From the NCBI GenBank assembly GCA_045649855.1, contig JAZRQN010000147.1, forward strand, positions 1-10,960: a stretch of 10,960 bases of DNA, given 5' to 3'. Made by a program: the position numbers and the translations under genes. The notes beneath the pieces are model-generated. The model saw only the letters and a program-made list of their open reading frames with translations. It was not told where the DNA came from and made no database searches. The stretch is from URNF01 sp045649855 (lineage in GTDB: Bacteria > Bacillota > Clostridia > Oscillospirales > Acutalibacteraceae). Each line of letters begins with the position of its first letter. The stretch's first letter is position 1. This document shows, piece after piece, positions 6,263 through 10,960 of the stretch.

Positions 6263-9229
6263 ATGCTCAAGAAGAAGAAAGTGGTAAGCCTGGTATTAGC
6301 TGTGACGTTGCTCTTGGGAGCTGTGACGCCCGGCTTTGCTTCCGGCAATGACAAGTCGAAATTGCCTGAGGGAGCTCCGCGCTATACCGAATCTTCTATC
6401 ACGTCTTGGACGAGCGAGGCACGCATCGAAGGAGCATGGGAGCTGGATTGGTCTACCGCGATGATCAATGGTGAAGCTGCTGTGGTTGAAAACGGTGTGG
6501 TTTCGGTAGAACCCAAGGCGGTTTTGTCCTTTGAAGTACCTGTTACAGAGGCAGGTACATACGAGATCGCTGTCAAGTATATGCCCAAGGATGCCCTGTA
6601 TATGGACTGCTTGGTAGACATCAATCTCAACGATTCTGCTAAAGAGGAAGACAACTACGTTGCTTCTCTCCCGTTGCTGTGGGCGGATAAGTACAGCATT
6701 TACGGAACCGACCGCAAAGGTAACGAAATGGTTCCCGAGCAGGAAGCGATTGAGAAGCCGTATCTCGACGTGTTGGACAATTATCGCGACACTGACAAAG
6801 ACACGCTGTCCTTCACCTGGGAAGCCGGCACGCAGAAGATCAACTTCACGCCGCAATCCCAGCACATGATGATTGCAGCGATCTACGTCAATCGTGTACA
6901 GGAATTGCCCACTTACAAAGAATATCTGGCTGCCAACTCCGGCAAACAGAACGTTACCGAATGTGTCATCATCGAGGCGGAACAACATTACGTGAAATCC
7001 GACTCCTTCATTCGCGGCACTTCGGTCAAGAACGCGGCGCTGTATCCGTACGATACGTATGCCAAGTTGATCAACGTACTGGAAGGCGGCGCTTGGAGAA
7101 CCACCGGTCAGAAGATCTTGTGGGAGTTTGAAGTAGAGAAAGACGGCTACTATGAGCTGGCTCTCCGCTATCAGCAGAACTCCGACACCAACAAGCCGGT
7201 GTACCGTTCGGTTGAAATCGACGGTATGGTGCCGTTTGCCGAGTGGGAGACGGTGGCGTTTGAAAACACCGATACCAACAAGTTCGGCAACAAGGTATTG
7301 TCCGTTGGCGACGAAGCTGCCAAGGTGTATCTCACCAAAGGTAAGCACACCCTCGCTATGGAAATCACCTTAGGCCCCTTGGAAGAGATCTATGACGGCA
7401 TCGTTACGTTGATGGAAGACATCAACTCGCTGGGTATGGATATCCAGAAACTGACGGCAGGTCAAGCTGACCAGAACCGTACTTGGAACATGGATTACTA
7501 TATGCCCAATGCGATCGGCGACATCGAGAGCTTCGCTAACCGTATTGATCAGCTGTATGCACAGCTTGAGAAAATCAGCGGCGAATCTCCCGCATATGCA
7601 GACAGCATGCTGTATGCATCCGAGCAGTTGCGCAAACTGCTTGAGAAGCCGAACCAGATCCCCAATAAAACCGATTTGATCAGCCAGGGCGACAACTCGG
7701 CCAGTAAATATCTCGGCAACGTTCTTGCCAACCTGACCAGCATGCCCTTGAGCGTGGATCGTTTCTATCTCGGAAACTGTGATAATCTGCCCGCTCCCAA
7801 TGCAAACTTTTTCAAAGGTCTTGCAGAATCGACCAAAGCGTTCGTATGGTCCTTCTCCGCGGATGCCGCTGAAGGTAGCTACACTGCTACCGGCGCCGGC
7901 AAGAGCACCGAGCTCACCGTGTGGATCAACCGCTCGGTACCGTACGTGCAGGTTCTGCAGCAGATTATTGATGCTGATTACAACTCCGTGAACAATTCGA
8001 ATATTCAGTTGTCCATCATGCCCAGTGAGCAGAAGTTGGTTCTTTCCAATGCGACCAAGACCAACCCTGACGTGGTGCTCAGCGCAGGTATCGGCACTCC
8101 CTTCAACTTTGCAGTGCGTGGCGCCGTGAAGAACCTGCTTGACTACCCCGACTTCCTCACCTTCTATGATGAGAACTATAACCTCGAAGCATTGGTACCC
8201 ACCACCTATAACGGCGGCGTGTACGGTGCGGCTGAGACGCAGGACTTCCACGTGTTGTTCTATCGCAAGGACATTTTGGAAGCACTGGAACTCGACGTAC
8301 CGAACACCTGGGATGATGTGAAATACATGATGCCCACCTTGCTTCGTTACAACATGAACTTCTACATTTCGCTGTCGGTCAGCACCTCTTACAAAGGCTT
8401 TGGCGCGACCAACCCGTTCGTTGTACAGAACGGTGCAAACTACGTCAGCGATGACGGTATGACGGCTGAATTCAGCACCGACGCCTTTATGGATGCTATG
8501 ACCGAAATGACCGAGCTGTATGAGATATACGGCATGAACAGTGCTGTACCGAACTTCTACAACAGCTTCCGTTACGGTGAGATCCCGATGGGTGTTTCCA
8601 CCTTCGGCACTTACATCCAGTTGCAAATGGCTGCTCCTGAGTTGGCGGGCAAATGGAAGATCTATCCTGCACCTGGCACCAAACAGCCTGACGGCAGCAT
8701 TGCTCGTTTCCAACCTGCGGCAAGTTCCGCTTGTATGATCTTTGGTAATACGCAGCGTGCGGATCAAGCTTGGCACTTCCTCAAGTGGTGGTTGAGCGAA
8801 GAAACGCAGGTCAAATATGCGTACACCATGCAGGGTACTTACGGTACGGAGTATCGTTGGAACACCGCAAACTTGAAAGCATTTTCGCAGATGTCCTACA
8901 GCAACGAGGATAAGGCAATTATTCTGGAGCAGTGGGGTCATCAGAAAGAAATCACCTACCATCCCGCGAACTACATGATTGAACGCCAGGTCAGTGACGT
9001 CTGGAACGGCGTGGTCGTGGATCACGAGAGCTTGGTGGAAGAGATCGATCGCGCTACCTTGGTTACTAACCGCGAACTGATTCGTAAGTTGAACGAATTT
9101 GGTTTCTGCGATGAAAACGGCACCCCGATCGAAGGCAAGCAGTACGCCATGCGCGGTATGGAAACGCTGGAAGCTGAACTTGCAAAAGCAAAAGCCAGAG
9201 ATGCACAGAAAGGAGGGGCAGTCGGCTGA
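6263..9229 (+). CDS. Secreted solute-binding protein fused to N-terminal carbohydrate-binding-like domains
   Basis: A 988-residue protein expected to bind glycans and present a sugar ligand to the downstream permeases. Start 6263 is chosen from the strong ribosome binding site and the immediate signal peptide (MLKKKK, hydrophobic core, cleavage near GFA26-SG). There is no lipobox Cys, no membrane helix and no LPXTG motif. Two beta-rich domains follow, about residues 45-220 and 233-375. The second opens with VIIEAEQHYV, like CBM6/CBM35 domains, and has a WEFEVEKDGYYELALRYQ segment typical of galactose-binding-like folds. Residues 376-540 are largely helical (for example IDQLYAQLEKIS and MLYASEQLRKLLEK). 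From about 550 a family 1 solute-binding domain runs to about 930: ELTVWINRS start, ATKTNPDVVLSAGIGTP, YGAAETQDFHVLFYRKDIL, then RADQAWHFLKWWLSEETQ. A charged tail (AELAKAKARDAQK) ends it. The stop overlaps the next start (TGATG), so the two are translationally coupled. Domain edges are estimates and the ligand is unknown. Confidence 0.87.
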   Translation: MLKKKKVVSLVLAVTLLLGAVTPGFASGNDKSKLPEGAPRYTESSITSWTSEARIEGAWELDWSTAMINGEAAVVENGVVSVEPKAVLSFEVPVTEAGTYEIAVKYMPKDALYMDCLVDINLNDSAKEEDNYVASLPLLWADKYSIYGTDRKGNEMVPEQEAIEKPYLDVLDNYRDTDKDTLSFTWEAGTQKINFTPQSQHMMIAAIYVNRVQELPTYKEYLAANSGKQNVTECVIIEAEQHYVKSDSFIRGTSVKNAALYPYDTYAKLINVLEGGAWRTTGQKILWEFEVEKDGYYELALRYQQNSDTNKPVYRSVEIDGMVPFAEWETVAFENTDTNKFGNKVLSVGDEAAKVYLTKGKHTLAMEITLGPLEEIYDGIVTLMEDINSLGMDIQKLTAGQADQNRTWNMDYYMPNAIGDIESFANRIDQLYAQLEKISGESPAYADSMLYASEQLRKLLEKPNQIPNKTDLISQGDNSASKYLGNVLANLTSMPLSVDRFYLGNCDNLPAPNANFFKGLAESTKAFVWSFSADAAEGSYTATGAGKSTELTVWINRSVPYVQVLQQIIDADYNSVNNSNIQLSIMPSEQKLVLSNATKTNPDVVLSAGIGTPFNFAVRGAVKNLLDYPDFLTFYDENYNLEALVPTTYNGGVYGAAETQDFHVLFYRKDILEALELDVPNTWDDVKYMMPTLLRYNMNFYISLSVSTSYKGFGATNPFVVQNGANYVSDDGMTAEFSTDAFMDAMTEMTELYEIYGMNSAVPNFYNSFRYGEIPMGVSTFGTYIQLQMAAPELAGKWKIYPAPGTKQPDGSIARFQPAASSACMIFGNTQRADQAWHFLKWWLSEETQVKYAYTMQGTYGTEYRWNTANLKAFSQMSYSNEDKAIILEQWGHQKEITYHPANYMIERQVSDVWNGVVVDHESLVEEIDRATLVTNRELIRKLNEFGFCDENGTPIEGKQYAMRGMETLEAELAKAKARDAQKGGAVG

Positions 9230-10170
9230 TGAAAAAAGCAAAATCTGAAGCTGTTATGAAGCAGCCGAAGTTGCCTCGCGGTAACATTCTTACCAAACAC
9301 GCGACCCCCTTCCTGTTGGCACCGTACGCCATTTTGTTCATTCTCTTTATTATCATTCCCGTCGGCGCTGCGATGGTGTTGTCGTTCACTTACTACAACA
9401 CCATCCAGGCACCTACCTTTATCGGCGTTGAGAACTACGTCAACCTGTTCACCAACGACGAAGTGTTCATGCAGTACGTTTTGCCGAACACCATCACCTA
9501 TGCGGTGTGGGTCGGTATGGGCGGCTATGTGTTGTCCTTCTTGCTGGCATGGTCCTTGTCGCAGGTAACCAAATGGCCGCGCACCATCATGGCGATTATC
9601 ATTTATTCTCCGTCCATGACCGGCGGCGTGTTGCTGTCCACCGTTTGGCGTGTTATCTTCAACGGTGATAAATCCGGCTACCTCAACTACATACTGTTGA
9701 AATTCAACCTGATTGAGGAACCGGTTGTGTGGCTGTCTTCCAGTGATCATCTCTTGATGATCATGATCATCGTTTCTCTTTGGAGTAGTATGGGTATCGG
9801 CTTCTTGTCTATGTTGTCCGGTATCATGAACGTCAACGAAGAGTTGTACGAAGCCGCATACATTGACGGTATCAAAAACCGTTTCCAAGAAATCATTTAC
9901 GTTACCATTCCTTCCGCTAAACCGCAGATGCTGTTCGGCGCGGTTATGGCAATCGTGAATACCTTCCAGAGCGCAGGCGTCGGCGTTTCGCTGTCCGGTG
10001 CAAACCCAACTCCCGGTTACGCCGGTCAGTTGATTGTTACTCACATCGACGACTACGGCTTCCTGCGTTATGAAATGGGCTATGCAGCCGCGGTTTCCGT
10101 GGTACTGTTGGTTGGCATTTATCTGTTGACCCAAGGCGCCAACAAGGTGCTGGGTAGTAGAGACGAGTAA
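9229..10170 (+). CDS. ABC sugar transporter permease, MalF/UgpA/LacF-like
   Basis: A 313-residue integral membrane protein of the binding-protein-dependent sugar importer class (BPD_transp_1), forming half of the transmembrane channel. A basic N-terminus is followed by six hydrophobic segments at about 27-53, 84-111, 118-143, 174-197, 234-254 and 284-303. The cytoplasmic EAA loop is clear at 208-232 (EAAYIDGIKNRFQEIIYVTIP), the site that contacts the ATPase. Length and helix count are normal for the family. ATG 9229 shares its A with the upstream TGA stop and is preceded by AGGAGGGG (9211-9218), so translation is coupled to the solute-binding protein gene. The partner permease begins 14 nt after its stop. 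Confidence 0.95.
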   Translation: MKKAKSEAVMKQPKLPRGNILTKHATPFLLAPYAILFILFIIIPVGAAMVLSFTYYNTIQAPTFIGVENYVNLFTNDEVFMQYVLPNTITYAVWVGMGGYVLSFLLAWSLSQVTKWPRTIMAIIIYSPSMTGGVLLSTVWRVIFNGDKSGYLNYILLKFNLIEEPVVWLSSSDHLLMIMIIVSLWSSMGIGFLSMLSGIMNVNEELYEAAYIDGIKNRFQEIIYVTIPSAKPQMLFGAVMAIVNTFQSAGVGVSLSGANPTPGYAGQLIVTHIDDYGFLRYEMGYAAAVSVVLLVGIYLLTQGANKVLGSRDE

Positions 10171-10184
10171 GGGGGGATTGATGT

Positions 10185-10960
10185 ATGGCTAAAGTAAAAG
10201 CAGTTAGAAAAAAACGCTATAGACTGAAGAAAAACGGCATCAATCCGCAACACTTCTCTGCAGGTCAGTTGAAGTTTTACGCGTTTCTGATTCCGCTGTG
10301 CCTGATCATGGCACTGCCGATCGTGTTCATCTTTATGAACGCTTTCAAACCGCTGGACGAATTGTTCGCATATCCGCCTCGTTTCTATGTGCGCAACCCT
10401 ACTTGGGATAACTTTAATGCACTGTTCGCAATTTCCTCCACCAGTAACATCCCGGCGTCCCGTTATCTGTTTAACAGTATTCTGTCTTCGGGACTCACTG
10501 TGTTGATGACCATCGTGATCTCCTGCTCCGCCGGTTACGTGCTTTCCAAAAAGCGCTTCCGCCTGCGTCCTGCACTGATGGAGATCAACAACCTGGCTCT
10601 GATGTTCTGTTCGGTTGCTGTTGCGATTCCGCGTTACTTCGTTATTGCAAACATCGGCCTGTTGGATAACTTCTGGGCGAACATCATTCCGTTGGTGGCA
10701 ACTCCCACCGGCGTGTTCCTGGTCAAACAGTTTATTGACGGTTTGCCGGATGCGTTGATTGAGGCGGCCATCATCGACGGCGCGAATGATTATCAGATCT
10801 TGCTGAAAATCATCATGCCGCTCGTCAGACCGGCTTTGTCCACCTTGACCATTATGATTTTCCAATCTGCGTGGGGTGCTACCGAAGCTTCTACGAACTT
10901 CATCAACAACGAAAGCTTGAAAACTTTTGCTTTCTACCTGTCCACCCTTTCCGCGTGCGG
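10185..10960 (+). CDS. ABC sugar transporter permease, MalG/LacG/UgpE-like (3' end outside window)
   Basis: An open frame from ATG 10185 to the window edge, 258 complete codons. It is the second channel subunit of the importer and pairs with the permease just upstream. A very basic N-terminus (KVKAVRKKRYRLKK) precedes the first membrane helix (about 31-52). Others lie near 95-119, 135-157 and 163-182, and another near 217-230. The FKPLDELFAYPPRF segment after helix 1 is typical of MalG-type subunits. The EAA loop is at 193-216 (EAAIIDGANDYQILLKIIMP). The family is usually 270-300 residues, so only the end is missing. The preceding GGGGGG (10171-10176) acts as an unusual G-only Shine-Dalgarno. 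An ATG at 10181 is out of frame and stops at once (TAA at 10190), which supports 10185. Confidence 0.93.
   Translation, partial: MAKVKAVRKKRYRLKKNGINPQHFSAGQLKFYAFLIPLCLIMALPIVFIFMNAFKPLDELFAYPPRFYVRNPTWDNFNALFAISSTSNIPASRYLFNSILSSGLTVLMTIVISCSAGYVLSKKRFRLRPALMEINNLALMFCSVAVAIPRYFVIANIGLLDNFWANIIPLVATPTGVFLVKQFIDGLPDALIEAAIIDGANDYQILLKIIMPLVRPALSTLTIMIFQSAWGATEASTNFINNESLKTFAFYLSTLSAC

Noticed and set aside
6154..6351. 65-codon + strand frame starting with TTG in the leader and overlapping the binding-protein start, as a possible leader peptide
   Set aside because: The nearest GGAGG (6132-6136) is too far from the TTG and no other ribosome binding site is seen; it runs across the real start region in another frame.
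6296..9241. Minus-strand open frames of 350 and 623 codons opposite the large binding protein
   Set aside because: The 623-codon frame (7370-9241) is codon-aligned with the + gene and explained by the same avoidance of TTA, CTA and TCA. The 350-codon frame (6296-7348) shows no protein family, and no promoter or ribosome binding site is evident for either.
9022..10865. Minus-strand open frames of 370 and 248 codons opposite the permeases
   Set aside because: His/Gln/Asn-rich translations without hydrophobic segments are typical antisense shadows of membrane protein genes; the + strand permeases have EAA loops and proper helices.
1..10960. CRISPR arrays, tRNA or rRNA genes, insertion sequences, phage or toxin-antitoxin genes
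   Set aside because: No spaced direct repeats of suitable length, no tRNA-like cloverleaf, no transposase or integrase motifs and no small paired genes were seen on either strand.

Overview
All supported genes in this window lie on the + strand. They form a carbohydrate capture-and-uptake locus: two extracellular solute-binding proteins, a surface-anchored GH31-type glycoside hydrolase, and two ABC sugar permeases, plus the tail of another secreted protein with a lectin-like fold. The likely host is a Gram-positive anaerobe of the Clostridia, possibly from a gut or rumen. The reasons are lipoprotein-type substrate binding, strong AGGAGG-type ribosome binding sites, a consensus sigma-A/sigma-70 promoter, large multidomain secreted proteins, and no outer-membrane (SusC/D-like) components. 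This assignment is inference from style; no marker gene is present.

Layout. Positions 1-465 hold the 3' end of a gene for a secreted concanavalin-like domain protein. A short gap with a GC-rich hairpin (503-537) follows. Positions 577-2277 encode a lipoprotein solute-binding protein whose lipid anchor is joined to the binding domain by an acidic-then-basic linker. A second gap carries a perfect GNRA-loop hairpin (2328-2362). Positions 2397-5765 encode a 1122-residue GH31 enzyme with signal peptide, catalytic barrel, discoidin/F5-8C-like domain, very acidic stalk and a C-terminal membrane anchor. A clear intrinsic terminator at 5802-5842 ends this first unit.

The 497-base gap 5766-6262 is the main regulatory region. 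It holds the terminator, an AT-rich stretch with several short inverted repeats, a perfect TTGACA-17-TATAAT promoter with extended -10 (6065-6093), and a leader of about 160 nt with two hairpins. The second unit then begins: a 988-residue secreted fusion of carbohydrate-binding-like domains, a helical segment and a family 1 solute-binding domain (6263-9229). It is translationally coupled to a first permease (9229-10170), which is followed 14 nt later by a second permease running off the window (10185 onward).

Working model (inference): the membrane-tethered GH31 trims an alpha-linked glycan or glycoside at the cell surface, the binding proteins capture the products, and the permease pair imports them. 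No ATPase or regulator is visible; in many Firmicutes a shared MsmX/MsiK-type ATPase encoded elsewhere serves such importers. The long minus-strand ORFs are codon-aligned shadows of the real genes.
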